Positions 27,779 to 35,904 of a stretch of DNA of 64,000 nucleotides are shown here, in pieces (position 1 is the first letter of the stretch; each line of letters opens with the position of its first letter). A program made the translations under genes and the position numbers. The notes beneath the pieces were generated by a model. That model ran no database searches, was not told where the DNA came from, and saw only the letters and a list, made by a program, of their open reading frames with translations. Origin of the DNA: JAXLYE01 sp046351595 (lineage in GTDB: Bacteria; Myxococcota_A; Polyangia; Palsa-1104; JAEUJZ01); assembly GCA_046351595.1 (NCBI GenBank), contig JAXLYE010000009.1, positions 1 to 64,000 of the forward strand. The letters run 5' to 3'.

Positions 27779-27869
27779 GCCGGATCTGACGAACCCATGC
27801 GCAGACATGCCCAGCGCCGGCTTGCCCGCCGGGACAGCGCCTGTGATAGGGTCCGCACATTCGCATCGC

Positions 27870-29060
27870 ATGAAGACCTCCCTCGAACATCTACCCGAAT
27901 CCAAGCAGGCACAGCTCCGCGCCATCGCCGAGCTATTTCGTGAGTGCGCTGCCGTCGACAAGTTGATTTTGTTCGGCAGCTTCGCACGCGGCAACTGGGT
28001 CGAGGATCGAGAAACGGGATACATCTCGGACTATGACCTCTGCGTCGTCGTTGACACAGAGAAGCAGGTCGCGGATCTGTCGACGTGGGGAGAGCTGGAG
28101 CGCCGCACGCGCGAGATCGCAGGCCGGACTCCAGTGACGCTGATCATCCACGACATCAAATTCATCAACCACGAGATCCGACGCGGGCAGTTCTTCTTCG
28201 CCGACGTCGCCAACGAGGGCGTACTGCTCGTCGACAAGCGGCGGTACTCCCTGGCCAAGCCCAAGGCGCTCAACGACGCCGAGCGGCTGGAGCTGGCGGA
28301 GTACAACTTCGCGACGTGGTTCGACTCGGCCTCGGAGTTCTGGCGCGGGAGTCGGTACTACACCGCGCGGAATCTGAACAAGCACGCCGCCTTCCTTTTG
28401 CATCAGGCGACGGAGCGCTATTACCATGCCGCTCACCTCGTTTTCACAGGCTATAAACAGCAGACTCATGACATCGAGAAGCTGGGCACCATGGCCGGCG
28501 AGCAGCACCCGCTGCTCGTCGAGGCGCTGCCCAAGACCGAGCCCGAGGACAAGCGCCTCTTTGATCTGCTGAAGAAGGCGTATATCGAGGCGCGCTACTC
28601 CGGGTCGTACCGGATCACGCAGGAAGAGCTGACGACGCTGCAGGCGCGCGTGATCAATCTGGCCGAGCGGGTGCGCACGGCGTGCATCGAGAAGCTCGGC
28701 AGCTTCTGCGGCGCAGACAGAGTACGAGCTGATCTGCCCACTCCGCCGCAGCTCAGCGAGCCACCTCTGAGCAACCTGCCTCCGCCTCCGGAAGACCCCA
28801 GAGACTTCGCGCAGTGGGCGCAGAGTCTGGCGGAGCTGTCCGAGCAGCGCGGACGGGTGGAAGGAAAGACAGAGGGTCTGCGCGAGGGTGAACTGCTGGG
28901 AGAAGCGAAAGCGCTGCTGTTGGTGCTGCGCTCGCGCGGCCTGCACGTTCCGGCAGCGCTGGAGCAGCGGATTCTTGCCTGCGGAGATCCGGCGGTGCTG
29001 GCGGCGTGGCTCCAGCGTGCCGTTGTAATCACAAGCGCCGAGGATCTGCTCGCAGGATAG
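27870..29060 (+). CDS. Single-chain nucleotidyltransferase-HEPN protein with Rpn-like C-terminal tail
   Basis: A 396-residue fusion. Residues 25-125 form an MNT-type nucleotidyltransferase with GSFARG at 36-41 and the metal pair D54-Y-D56; a further acid is Asp95. Residues 140-285 form a HEPN domain with the RNase-type R-x4-H motif at Arg167-His172 (RNLNKH). In two-gene HEPN/MNT toxin-antitoxin modules the HEPN RNase is silenced by nucleotidyl transfer from its MNT partner; here both are on one chain. After a proline-rich linker, residues 330-395 (EGKTEGLREGELLGEAKALLLVLRSRGLHVPAALEQRIL…AVVITSAEDLLAG) resemble the C-terminal tail of Rpn/YhgA-type putative nucleases common in myxobacteria. The start is ATG 27870, and the upstream in-frame codons look non-coding. 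Confidence 0.75.
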   Translation: MKTSLEHLPESKQAQLRAIAELFRECAAVDKLILFGSFARGNWVEDRETGYISDYDLCVVVDTEKQVADLSTWGELERRTREIAGRTPVTLIIHDIKFINHEIRRGQFFFADVANEGVLLVDKRRYSLAKPKALNDAERLELAEYNFATWFDSASEFWRGSRYYTARNLNKHAAFLLHQATERYYHAAHLVFTGYKQQTHDIEKLGTMAGEQHPLLVEALPKTEPEDKRLFDLLKKAYIEARYSGSYRITQEELTTLQARVINLAERVRTACIEKLGSFCGADRVRADLPTPPQLSEPPLSNLPPPPEDPRDFAQWAQSLAELSEQRGRVEGKTEGLREGELLGEAKALLLVLRSRGLHVPAALEQRILACGDPAVLAAWLQRAVVITSAEDLLAG

Positions 29061-29618
29061 AGCTCGTCATGAGATGAGCAGTCCGCTGCTCATTCCTGAC
29101 GGGCTCTGAGTACCTAACTTCTCCCCGGAAACTTTGAGTTACGCGCGCTCGGCTACGGACGCAAGGGTCGCAGCAAGAGTCAGGACGTTGAGCAGGTTGA
29201 AGTTTGATTTTGAGCCTGCTCATCGGTCTCTGCAAGGGAACCAGCAAAGGCGCCGTAAAGGTCGCGGCACTGGTCACCCCAAGGGACGCCGCAAGGGTCG
29301 CGGTGGCTAACACCCTTCGTTTCATTTTTTGGATATGAACGTACCCACATGTAGGCTCTCGACGAGAATTCAACGTCCATTCCAGTGTGATCACGTATCG
29401 CACCAGCTCAACGCGCAAGCACGCGCGACCTTTGCAGAGGCCGACGAGGCGCCCTTTGTGGCGATCTTTGGTGTGACCCTTGGCGTTCCCTTGCCGTAGC
29501 CCTTGCGTCTACGCATGCTGCGACCGGTGCCTTTGTGCTCGCCAACGCAACCCTGCGACCTTTGTACCAAATCACGAAATCGCTTTTTCTGTCGCCGATC
29601 AGGCCGCAACCTGAATGG
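29061..29618. repeat. Intergenic region with inverted clusters of GCAARGGTCGC
   Basis: No credible gene lies here. The left part has plus-strand copies GCAAGGGTCGC at 29161-29171 and 29291-29301, and GTAAAGGTCGC at 29254-29264. The right part has the reverse complement: GCGACCTTTGC at 29425-29435 and GCGACCTTTG at 29555-29564, plus weaker GTGACCCTTGG and GCGATCTTTGG copies. The centre (29300-29400) is AT-richer. Read as protein, the arms give Arg/Lys/Gly-rich strings on opposite strands (RRRKGRGTG on plus, RRRKGYGKGT on minus), consistent with a decayed inverted duplication of a basic low-complexity coding tail. A structured RNA is an alternative. Confidence 0.5.
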
Positions 29619-30593
29619 ATGGAAGAGCGACGCTGCCAGTACTGCGGACGCCGGCTGCACCCCGCGCTCCGTAAAGACGCCAAGTTCTGCGATCGGACGT
29701 GCAAGTCCAACGACCATCGCTATCGGAAGCAGAATCAAGAGCCGCCACCCAATCCGAATCAGATCTTCTGCCGCACGCCAGCGGAGTATGTTTCGCTGGC
29801 GAACTCGATCTACCACGGTGCGCCTCCGGATGCGGTGGGCTACATCCTCCGCACGCTGGAGTGCCCGCTCGGGAAGGGCACTTTTGTCTTCCCGGTCCCA
29901 AACCGCAAGACCAAGCGCGCCGACGGCACGCTCCGCGACACGCACTATTACGAGCTTTATCCCTTCGAGCCCCCTCGCGTCCCGTGGGAAGGAGTGTACG
30001 AGCTATACTACTGGACGCAGCAGCGGAGCCTGGTCGTCTCGGCGGATCCGGCCTTTCGGCAGATCCTTGTGGGGCCTGCCATTCCACGAGCTGCCTTCGA
30101 CGAAGAGGCGCTGTGGCAGTGGGTTCCTCCGAGCGACGGGTCCGATCTTGGCGATGCGGCGTACATCGCTCGTGAGATTCTCGGACGGGCGCCGGGGAAG
30201 GCGATCGGGTACTCGCTCCATATCACCGAGGGTCCCCATGGCCCGGGGTTCTTCGAGTTTCCGCCGCGAAACCGTACAACATGGCGCGAGAACGGGACTC
30301 GGAGCAACCTGCCGTACTTCGGCCTGAATCCGTTCGAGCCACCGGTGGTTCCGTGGGCGGGACCCTACAGGGTTACGTATCATCTCGAACACGGCGTCGT
30401 CTCCGTCGACCCCGATCGCGACAGGCGGGTCGTCCGCATCGGTATCATCCATCCGCGAGCTGAGTACGTGGACACCTCTTCGGCTTCGGTATCCATGCAG
30501 GCCGCGCTGCCAGTTGCGCGGGGCGCTCAGGCTCTGCTGCCGGGCAGGCCGCGGCCACGCGTCTTGACGCGCCGTCGACGAGCGCCGAGGTAA
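29619..30593 (+). CDS. Zinc-ribbon protein with a duplicated uncharacterised domain
   Basis: A 324-residue protein from the ATG at 29619; a GTG at 29535 would add 28 residues. The N-terminus has four cysteines, CQYCG…FCDRTC, typical of a small zinc ribbon followed by a basic helix (KSNDHRYRKQ). Two related blocks follow: about 72-142 (VGYILRTLECPLGKGTFVFP…YELYPFEPPRVPWEGVYELYY) and about 193-264 (IGYSLHITEGPHGPGFFEFP…YFGLNPFEPPVVPWAGPYRVTYH). Both share YxL, GxFxFP, a PFEPPxVPWxGxY core and a closing strand, so this is an internal duplication of one beta-rich domain. The C-terminus is arginine-rich. I do not recognise the domain. The basic ends and zinc ribbon suggest nucleic-acid binding. 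Confidence 0.65.
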   Translation: MEERRCQYCGRRLHPALRKDAKFCDRTCKSNDHRYRKQNQEPPPNPNQIFCRTPAEYVSLANSIYHGAPPDAVGYILRTLECPLGKGTFVFPVPNRKTKRADGTLRDTHYYELYPFEPPRVPWEGVYELYYWTQQRSLVVSADPAFRQILVGPAIPRAAFDEEALWQWVPPSDGSDLGDAAYIAREILGRAPGKAIGYSLHITEGPHGPGFFEFPPRNRTTWRENGTRSNLPYFGLNPFEPPVVPWAGPYRVTYHLEHGVVSVDPDRDRRVVRIGIIHPRAEYVDTSSASVSMQAALPVARGAQALLPGRPRPRVLTRRRRAPR

Positions 30594-30609
30594 GAGCTGC
30601 GCTAGCGGT

Positions 30610-30697
30610 TCGTCGCTGCCCATGGATCGACCGGGATCTCGCCGTCGGTGCCCACCGTGGGCAATCAGTGGGCAGCGACGAGGGTGCAGCCTGTGCC
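30610..30697. repeat. 13-bp perfect inverted repeat with several TGCCCA/TGGGCA hexamers
   Basis: TCGTCGCTGCCCA at 30610-30622 is matched exactly by TGGGCAGCGACGA at 30669-30681. A smaller hairpin, TGCCCA-CCG-TGGGCA, lies between the arms at about 30649-30663, and another TGCCCA follows near 30691. It stands between the zinc-ribbon gene and the JAMM-like gene, so it could be a terminator, an operator or a recombination remnant. Confidence 0.5.
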
Positions 30698-30874
30698 CAC
30701 CTCGCAGTGGCCTGTGCATCTCCCGGGCTGCGCGTGGCTGCGCTGGCTCTTGACGGAGAAGTCAATTCGTCACGGTGGCACGGCGGCTGCTCTAGAGCTC
30801 TGCATCCGCTCCAGGGGCGCTGCCTTCGATGTCCGGTGCAGCGCTCAGGGCCAGGGCGGACCAGGGAGGGACCC

Positions 30875-31714
30875 GTGCCGACGTATGCCGAGAAGACGCG
30901 CTCGAACCACCGCTCGAACCCGCCGCGCCAGCCCGCCGTCCACTCGGCCTCAGCGAGCATCGACTCTGCTGCTCCGGTCGCCGGCCCGACTCAGCGGGCC
31001 ACGGCCGAGCAGGCCGCTCCCGTGGTCAGCCACTGGGCGGAGTCCGGGCGGCACAGCACGCCAGTAAAGCACGCTGCCCATGCCCAGCCGGACCCCGGGT
31101 TTGCAAAGCTGATCTCACCCGAGCTTCCCGAGAAGGAAGCGCCACGGCGCATTGGCCTGCCGGTCGCCCTCACCCAGGGGCTGCAGGCGGCGTGGCAGCG
31201 CTCGTATCCTGGCGGTCAGCCCGTCGAGCAGGGCGGAAACCTGGTCCAGAACCCAGACGGCTCTTTTGCCTTCCGACCCGGAGAGGCTGGCACGGCAGGG
31301 GACTACACCCCCAACATCCTCGACGTCGGAAAAGGCCAGCGGCTGGTTGGGGTCGGCCATACCCATGGATACGAAAGAGAACCCGGCAGCCCCACGAACG
31401 TCTCGCTCAGCGGCGAGGACCTTGCTCACCTGCTCTTCAACGGCCAGCCGTTTGTCGCCGTGCAGTCGAACGAGAGCCGCTTCATCGTGGCGCGCACCGC
31501 GGAGCTGAACAAGAAGCTCGATAGCCTGAACTATGAGCAGGTTCAGGAGCTCTCCCAGCGCGTCAAGGCTACCTGGAACTCAGTCTACGACTCGACCAAA
31601 GGGAGCGTCGCCGAGCGTGCCGACGCAGCAACCCAGGCCACCTGCAGCGCTTTTCACATGGTCTACTACCGCGGCAAAGGAAGTATCCTGAAGCGGGTCG
31701 ATTCTCATCCGTAA
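30875..31714 (+). CDS. JAMM/DUF4329-like putative effector
   Basis: A 279-residue protein starting at a GTG 4 bases after a strong GGGAGGG box. Residues 1-85 are low-complexity (Pro, Ala, His, Arg, Ser), like the flexible leader of exported effectors. Residues 95-210 look like a JAMM-type metallo-isopeptidase fold: Glu118 in PVEQGGNL, the H162-T-H164 pair in VGVGHTHGY, and S179-x-x-D182 in LSGED. That is the order of the E…HxH…SxxD zinc site, with wider spacing than classic JAMM and as often seen in DUF4329-type domains. The last 70 residues are helical. It is followed 18 bases later by a lipoprotein gene, an effector-immunity-like arrangement. Function and substrate are unknown. The fold call is by eye. 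Confidence 0.6.
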   Translation: MPTYAEKTRSNHRSNPPRQPAVHSASASIDSAAPVAGPTQRATAEQAAPVVSHWAESGRHSTPVKHAAHAQPDPGFAKLISPELPEKEAPRRIGLPVALTQGLQAAWQRSYPGGQPVEQGGNLVQNPDGSFAFRPGEAGTAGDYTPNILDVGKGQRLVGVGHTHGYEREPGSPTNVSLSGEDLAHLLFNGQPFVAVQSNESRFIVARTAELNKKLDSLNYEQVQELSQRVKATWNSVYDSTKGSVAERADAATQATCSAFHMVYYRGKGSILKRVDSHP

Positions 31715-31732
31715 GCGGAAGAAGGTGCGACT

Positions 31733-32284
31733 GTGAAAATTATTCTCTTGAACGGATGTCTGCTCGTCGTTCTGCTGGGCGGATGTATCACTGCGCCGCC
31801 TGAAAAAAGGCTTGCGGTGGATGCGCCCGCACGGCCGGCACACGCCTCTTTCACCATCGAGCCTGCCGCTGAGAGAGGGATTTGGGTGCTGCGAGCAGTC
31901 CGCCAGCTCGATGGCTTCAGGGCCGAGGGCGTGATCTCTGTATCTTCGGATATCACTCCGCCGCCCGACACGCCGCACGCAGCACTGGTCGGGAGCCGCG
32001 CATTCCTCTTGCTGGGTCAGGAACGCCTGCGAGCCGCCGACTTTCCGCGCGCCATCGCTGCCGCGCAGGCCGGCCTGAAAGAGCTGGGACAGAACTATGC
32101 GCCGCGGACGACTCTTGATGACACATTGCTGACGGTCAGAGTCGCACAAGATTCCGTAGAGCAGGGGTATCCAGAGCGCGGAGCGCGCCAGATCCTCCGT
32201 GCGCTAGGCGCCCGCCACCGGATGTACGTACGCAAGCACGCCCCGTTCGTTCACCTGCCAGCAGAAGAGGACGCGAGTTACTGA
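31733..32284 (+). CDS. Small lipoprotein paired with the JAMM-like gene
   Basis: A 183-residue protein with a lipoprotein signal peptide (KIILLNGCLLVVLLGGC, lipobox LGGC, Cys at about 18). The mature part has a strand-rich first half (FTIEPAAERGIWVLRAVRQLDGFRAEGVISVSS) and a helical, TPR-like second half (ALVGSRAFLLLGQERLRAADFPRAIAAAQAGLKELG). It starts 18 bases after the JAMM-like gene, so the two are probably co-transcribed. An envelope lipoprotein next to a putative effector could be an immunity or docking protein; that is inference. I do not recognise the family. Confidence 0.6.
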   Translation: MKIILLNGCLLVVLLGGCITAPPEKRLAVDAPARPAHASFTIEPAAERGIWVLRAVRQLDGFRAEGVISVSSDITPPPDTPHAALVGSRAFLLLGQERLRAADFPRAIAAAQAGLKELGQNYAPRTTLDDTLLTVRVAQDSVEQGYPERGARQILRALGARHRMYVRKHAPFVHLPAEEDASY

Positions 32285-32446
32285 AGAGTACGAATCTGGA
32301 GATCGAGCGTGATGGAGCACCTTTCCTCTACGGCAAAAGCCTTGCATCTCGCCGCGCGCTACTTGTTTCTGTTATCGATCGCAGCGCCTGTGCTATGACC
32401 CCGTCCGCAAGCGCTCCGCGTCGTCACCACATAAAGGAGTTCGACG

Positions 32447-33835
32447 ATGCGACAGCGAAAACCCGACCGAGTGATCGGTCTCTACGACGAGGGCAACCGA
32501 TGCAGGCTCAAGTGGGTCGAGAACGGCGAGAAGCGGAACCTTCTGCTTCCCAATCGCCAGGAGGCGGAGCGGCTGGCCAGACAGCTCGCGGAGCAGCTCG
32601 CTCCCAGGCAGAAGACGAGGCTTGCTGACGTGCTGACCGCGTGGGCGGACGAGAAGCTGCGTGCGGAGCGCTGCAAGCCAGCGACCGTCGCGCACCAGCT
32701 CGCGCGCATGCGCAGCTTCTTCGGGGGCTTTGTGGCCGAGGACATCAGCGCCATTACGCCGGCGGTGGCGGAGAAGCTGTACCGCGAGGCGGTGGAGACG
32801 CCCAGTGCGCGGACCGGCAAGCCGCTGAGCGCTGCCTCGCATCGCTTCTCCCTGAAGACGGCGCGTCAGGTCTTGGCCTGGGCGGTGCTGCGGGGCTACG
32901 CGAGCCGGAATCCATTTGCTGAGGTTCGGCCAGTCGGCAGACCTCGTACGGGAAAGCCACAGCTTCGGGTCGAGGAGGCTCGCCGCTTCACGGATGAAGC
33001 GATCCGGCAGTTCGAGCAGAGTGGCAGCTCGCTCGCAATCGGCGCCTTGATGGCGCTGGGCATGGGCCTGCGAACGAGCGAGGTCCTGCACCGTGTGGTC
33101 CGCGATCTCGATGATGGTGGCAGGTGGCTCTGGGTCGATGCGGGCAAGACCGCGAACGCGCGCCGGCAGCTCGAAGTGCCCGAGCTGCTGCGTCCCTATC
33201 TGCTGCGCCTCGCGGCAGGGCGCGCTCCGAGCGAGCCGCTGTTCCGCTCTCCAGAGACAGGGCAGGCCTACCGGCGGCAGTCGCTGTACAGGACGGTGGT
33301 CGATCTCTGCGAGCGGGCCGGTGTTCCTCGGGTCTGCACGCACAGCCTGCGTGGTCTGTGGGCGACGCTAGCCATTGGGGCTGGCGCCGCATCTCATGCA
33401 GTCGCCGCTGCGCTCGGGCACCACAGCTTCGAGATCACCCAGCGGCACTATGCGCAGCCGTCGGCGGTGACCAATGCGCAGACTGCACGGGTCGCCGGTG
33501 TCCTGGGCAGTTCACGTGGCACCATGGCAGAGCCCAGCCTGGAGCGCCTGCTTGCGCAGCTCCCGTCGGACTTACGAGCTCAGGTAGCTGCTGCCCTGGG
33601 ACATGCCTCGCAGCCATTCCAGGCTTCTGAGGCGTTCCTGAGCCGTTCCGACACAGCCCGAAAGCGAGATTTCTCGACGGGAAGCGAGGAGGATCCTTTG
33701 CCTCCGAGAACGTTCTCCCTTGCCAAGAGCCGTGGTGCCGTGGCCTCGTGCGCTCACATGACCAGGCAAGCGGAACGAAACGATCTTCCGCAGTGTCCGT
33801 TGCTGACCCGACAGCAGGGACCGCGGCTACGGTAA
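32447..33835 (+). CDS. Tyrosine recombinase (phage integrase family)
   Basis: A 462-residue integrase. The catalytic set is complete: Arg209 (GMGLRTSEV), His299-x-x-Arg302 (THSLRGLW), His325 (LGHHSF) and the tyrosine nucleophile Tyr335 (QRHYA). Residues 58-155 are a SAM-like core-binding domain, and the N-terminal 50 residues resemble an arm-binding strand unit. After the catalytic domain is an 85-residue tail that is Ser/Arg-rich and probably partly random. The start has AAAGGAG 8 nt upstream. It resembles the reverse-strand integrase at 37866-39092 (shared HSLRGLWAT, SHAVAAALGH and the flanking PVGRP), so the two are paralogues. No tRNA-derived attachment site is visible nearby. Confidence 0.92.
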   Translation: MRQRKPDRVIGLYDEGNRCRLKWVENGEKRNLLLPNRQEAERLARQLAEQLAPRQKTRLADVLTAWADEKLRAERCKPATVAHQLARMRSFFGGFVAEDISAITPAVAEKLYREAVETPSARTGKPLSAASHRFSLKTARQVLAWAVLRGYASRNPFAEVRPVGRPRTGKPQLRVEEARRFTDEAIRQFEQSGSSLAIGALMALGMGLRTSEVLHRVVRDLDDGGRWLWVDAGKTANARRQLEVPELLRPYLLRLAAGRAPSEPLFRSPETGQAYRRQSLYRTVVDLCERAGVPRVCTHSLRGLWATLAIGAGAASHAVAAALGHHSFEITQRHYAQPSAVTNAQTARVAGVLGSSRGTMAEPSLERLLAQLPSDLRAQVAAALGHASQPFQASEAFLSRSDTARKRDFSTGSEEDPLPPRTFSLAKSRGAVASCAHMTRQAERNDLPQCPLLTRQQGPRLR

Positions 33836-34040
33836 CTGTACGGCTCGGCTCGAATGCTGACTCTGCAAATGGTTGCCGCCAAACACACGGACTGCGTATC
33901 ATGAAAACATGGGATTCAGACTCCGATGGACGGGGCTGCCACCATATGTAGGAGTTCAGCGCAGGCTGCAGGCCATAGGCGCAGGCGGCTAGAAGTCGAG
34001 TCGGCAATGGCAGATGCCTCGTCAAGACAGGAATAGAAAG

Positions 34041-34793
34041 ATGGCAGGGCCGCCCAGCGGACCCGGGCCACGCGCATCGAACCTCATGCTTTCCACAACG
34101 CGAATGTTACTAGGGTTGCTGCTGGTTGCGATGCACGGGCCGAGGCTCGCGCATGCCGCGGCGTCTGACTGCCAGGCTCTCCCTGAGTGTGACAACCTGA
34201 TGAATCAGGGCAAGTCTGCACACAATGGCAAGGACTACATCTCGGCGCTTGAGCTCTACGCGAAGGCGTACGAGCTGGTGCCGGATGCCCGGCTGCTGGT
34301 CCTGATGGGACGCTCCCGAGCGAAACAAGGTGAGCACGCAGTTGCTCTGGGCTTGTACCGGCGCGCACAACCGCTTCTGGTCGAGGAAGAGGCCATCGCG
34401 CGGACGCGACAGTTCATCGAAGAGTCGGAGCAGGCGCTGGCCTCGGCACGAGCCGTTGAGCCGTCCGGTCAGGATGCTCTCGCTCCTAAGCCAGCGCTCG
34501 CGGCAACCACGACGGGCCGTCCCCTGTGGCGGCTTGTGACGGGAGGCATCGCGCTTGGAGGCGGCATCTTGATGGGCGCGTTCGGGATTTCGGCCCTCAG
34601 CCATAACGGCCGCTGCGCGGACCAGCCGGCGCCGACGGACGAGAACCTCTGCATGGAGCGGTTCGGTACGCTCGGCGTCGGCTCCGGGTTTGTTGGAACG
34701 GGTGCGGCCTTGGCCGTCGGGGGGACAATCCTCTTGGCGTTGCCGGGCTCGCGCTCCGTACAGCCTGCGGCGAATGAAGCCAACGGGAAGTAG
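34041..34793 (+). CDS. TPR-like secreted protein with C-terminal two-helix membrane module
   Basis: A 250-residue protein with a signal-like apolar segment (STTRMLLGLLLVAMHGPRLAHAA). It has a TPR-like pair (CDNLMNQGKSAHNGKDYISALELYAKAYELVPDARLLVLMGRSRAKQGEHAVALGLYRRA) and a linker, then two membrane-spanning glycine-rich helices around a short Cys loop (NGRCADQ…ENLCMERF). The same two-helix/Cys-loop ending occurs in the PEGA protein at 48907. The ATG at 34041 has AGGA upstream; 34014 and 34086 are alternatives. It sits one base before the next lipoprotein gene, so the pair is an operon. Such proteins often accompany myxobacterial Ser/Thr kinases, and one lies convergent downstream. Confidence 0.6.
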   Translation: MAGPPSGPGPRASNLMLSTTRMLLGLLLVAMHGPRLAHAAASDCQALPECDNLMNQGKSAHNGKDYISALELYAKAYELVPDARLLVLMGRSRAKQGEHAVALGLYRRAQPLLVEEEAIARTRQFIEESEQALASARAVEPSGQDALAPKPALAATTTGRPLWRLVTGGIALGGGILMGAFGISALSHNGRCADQPAPTDENLCMERFGTLGVGSGFVGTGAALAVGGTILLALPGSRSVQPAANEANGK

Positions 34794-34794
34794 C

Positions 34795-35838
34795 ATGCGT
34801 TACCGGAAGCTGGCTTTCTTGTTTGCGATCGTTGCCTGCGGATGCGACGCGCTCTGGGCGCCGTGGCGGGAGCCTGCTTATCCAGAACGTGCGGCATGCA
34901 CCGACATGGAGTGCATACCCGCCAACCGGGCCGACGCAGGTACCGGACCTTTCGACATGGTTGTGTACGTAGACGATCCCGGGAAGGCGGGTCCGTTCCG
35001 CACAGCCTCGATTGATCAGGCGGTCCCCGTCAACATCGCCCTCTATGGCGACAAGGTGACGCTGATCGTGCCCAGCGACGACGGCACTCGTATCTCGAGC
35101 AAGCAGGCGGCATACCCGCTGGTCCTCATCCTGCCGTCGCGCAACGTCGACCCCATGCAGATGAAGGTCTATGCTGAGCGCCTGGCCAGCCACGGCTTCA
35201 TCGCCTGCCTGCTGCGCGCCGCCAACGAGGCGAACCACAGCCAATACCGCAGCAGCATCGGCCAGGCCCTGTACTTCCTGACGGGCGACATGACGTCGAT
35301 GCTCAAGACCAACATCGACAAGGGCAAGGTCGGCATCGTCGGCCATGGGCTCGGCGGCAAGATCGCCTTCGGGCTGCTGCTGAACAACTCGAGTGCGGTG
35401 CACGCCGCCTTCGGCATCGACCCGGTCAACGAGCCCGGCAACTTCGACGGCCTGATCGACCTCGCCAACGTCGACACCACCGGGCGCAAGCCGATCGCGC
35501 TGCTCGGCGAGCCGCTCAGCAAGGTGCCGCCGGCCGGGCTCACCGCTTGCGCGCCGGCCGACCAGAACTACGAGAAGTTCTACGACGCATACAAGGGATC
35601 GGCGGTCTCAATTACATTCCCCGGCGCGACGCTACCGGACTTCGTGCCCAGCTACGTAGACCCGACCTGCGGCACCGCGACCATGCTAGCGGCAACGACG
35701 CAGGCCCTGGCGGTGAAGTACACGACCGCGTACTTCCAGTGGACGCTGCTCGGCAAGCAGCGCGCGCGCGAGCACCTGCTCGGCGCCGACTTCAACCAGG
35801 ACAAGGCGACCTACAGCCTCACCAGCGTCAGCAAGTAA
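34795..35838 (+). CDS. Chlorophyllase-like alpha/beta-hydrolase lipoprotein lacking the nucleophile serine
   Basis: A 347-residue protein with a lipoprotein-type signal (LAFLFAIVAC). The alpha/beta-hydrolase core resembles the chlorophyllase/PETase-like group: strand YPLVLILP, then ERLASHGFIACLL, the nucleophile elbow near residue 185, and AFGIDPVNEPG carrying the acid position. The elbow reads GHGLGG where active family members have GHSxGG, so the catalytic Ser is Gly and esterase activity is not expected. It may be a binding pseudoenzyme. It follows the TPR protein by one base. Cysteines near the start (CTDMEC) and end (DPTCG) suggest an extracytoplasmic location. The fold call is good; the role is unknown. 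Confidence 0.7.
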   Translation: MRYRKLAFLFAIVACGCDALWAPWREPAYPERAACTDMECIPANRADAGTGPFDMVVYVDDPGKAGPFRTASIDQAVPVNIALYGDKVTLIVPSDDGTRISSKQAAYPLVLILPSRNVDPMQMKVYAERLASHGFIACLLRAANEANHSQYRSSIGQALYFLTGDMTSMLKTNIDKGKVGIVGHGLGGKIAFGLLLNNSSAVHAAFGIDPVNEPGNFDGLIDLANVDTTGRKPIALLGEPLSKVPPAGLTACAPADQNYEKFYDAYKGSAVSITFPGATLPDFVPSYVDPTCGTATMLAATTQALAVKYTTAYFQWTLLGKQRAREHLLGADFNQDKATYSLTSVSK

Positions 35839-35904
35839 GCTCGCCTCTCTTCTGGATACACAAGGTAGCTGCCCGCTCAGGATGCTTGCGATGGGCCAGC
35901 TATA

